Assembly (NCBI GenBank): GCA_016927095.1
Contig: JAFGNI010000247.1
Location: 1-6,910, forward strand
DNA from: Anaerolineae bacterium
GTDB lineage: Bacteria; Chloroflexota; Anaerolineae; B4-G1; SLSP01
Direction: 5' to 3'
Length of the DNA stretch: 6,910 nt
The position numbers and the translations under genes are program-made. The stretch's first letter is position 1. Each line of letters begins with the position of its first letter. Below are positions 6,736-6,910 of the stretch, piece after piece. The notes under the pieces were generated by a model. It had not been told where the DNA came from. It worked only from the letters and a program-made list of their open reading frames with translations, and searched no databases.

Positions 6736-6890
6736 AGCAGCGGTCAGCAATCAGCAGTCAGCTGAAGTCAGAAGAACGGAGAAAGAAGTAAGAAGTATCC
6801 GGCCCGTAGCAGACTACCTTACTTCATACTTCTTTCTCCTTACTTCTGCGTTGTTGCTGACCGCTGAAAGCTGATGGCTGATAGCTCTAA
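6736..6890. repeat. Inverted-repeat element after the operon
   Basis: This non-coding stretch folds on itself at two levels. The inner arms 6778-6797 and 6820-6839 are complementary at 19 of 20 positions around a 22-nt loop (6798-6819). Pairing continues outward with 6769-6774 and 6843-6848. An outer perfect 13-bp pair is 6738-6750 (CAGCGGTCAGCAA) and 6854-6866. The flanks carry GCTGATGGCTGATAGCT-like repeats (6870-6886). The inner arms closely resemble the arms around the four-helix-bundle gene. A MITE-like or cargo-less relative is one reading. The hairpin could also slow or stop transcription, but no T-run follows it. Confidence 0.75.
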
Positions 6891-6896
6891 AAGGAG
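6891..6896 (+). promoter_or_regulatory. Ribosome binding site of a truncated next gene
   Basis: AAGGAG lies 4 nt before the ATG at 6901 and 7 nt before the in-frame ATG at 6904. The 7-nt spacing makes 6904 slightly the better start, but the two cannot be separated here. Confidence 0.5.
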
Positions 6897-6900
6897 TCCT

Positions 6901-6910
6901 ATGATGACAA
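6901..6910 (+). CDS. Start of a downstream gene, cut by the window end
   Basis: Only ATG ATG ACA A is visible after a good AAGGAG. This gives Met-Met-Thr or Met-Thr and no family can be named. It is on the same strand as the operon but separated from the MFS gene by the 155-nt repeat element, so it may or may not be co-transcribed. A sugar dehydrogenase, lactonase or regulator would be natural here, but nothing in these bases says so. Confidence 0.4.

Noticed and set aside
6778..6839. Strong hairpin read as a standard intrinsic terminator
   Set aside because: The stem is AT/purine-rich and no T-run follows the right arm. It may still affect transcription, but it does not fit the usual pattern.

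Overview
The window reads as a bacterial chromosomal fragment with high GC. Lines I sampled inside the main genes are about 60-70% GC. Every gene is on the + strand and most are preceded by GGAGG-type ribosome binding sites. The phylum cannot be fixed from this sequence. A four-helix-bundle (S23/IVP-like) gene and purine-rich GTAAGAAGTA-type repeats fit several environmental lineages, but that is a weak impression only.

Layout: 1-447 is a leader with no convincing gene, holding a possible promoter and a 14-bp dyad (385-398). Next come a YjhG/YagF-type sugar-acid dehydratase (448-2433), a fumarylacetoacetate-hydrolase-fold protein (2510-3325), a small four-helix-bundle protein (3387-3743), a long 2,5-dioxopentanoate (alpha-ketoglutarate semialdehyde) dehydrogenase-like ALDH (3841-5424) and an MFS transporter (5437-6735). 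Positions 6736-6890 hold an inverted-repeat element. A new gene appears to start at 6901 or 6904 and is cut by the window end.

The three enzymes match, in order, the lower half of an oxidative non-phosphorylating (Weimberg-type) pentose pathway: pentonate (probably D-xylonate) -> 2-keto-3-deoxypentonate -> 2,5-dioxopentanoate -> 2-oxoglutarate. The MFS protein probably moves the sugar acid or a related compound. The sugar dehydrogenase and lactonase of the upper pathway are not in the window.

The most unusual structure is the four-helix-bundle gene. It sits between two pathway genes, has lower GC (54% by hand count) and is bracketed by an imperfect inverted repeat of about 35 nt per arm. The inverted repeat at the operon's 3' end has closely related arms (16-17 matches of 20-21) but only 22 nt between them, so it looks like an empty or cargo-less version of the same element.
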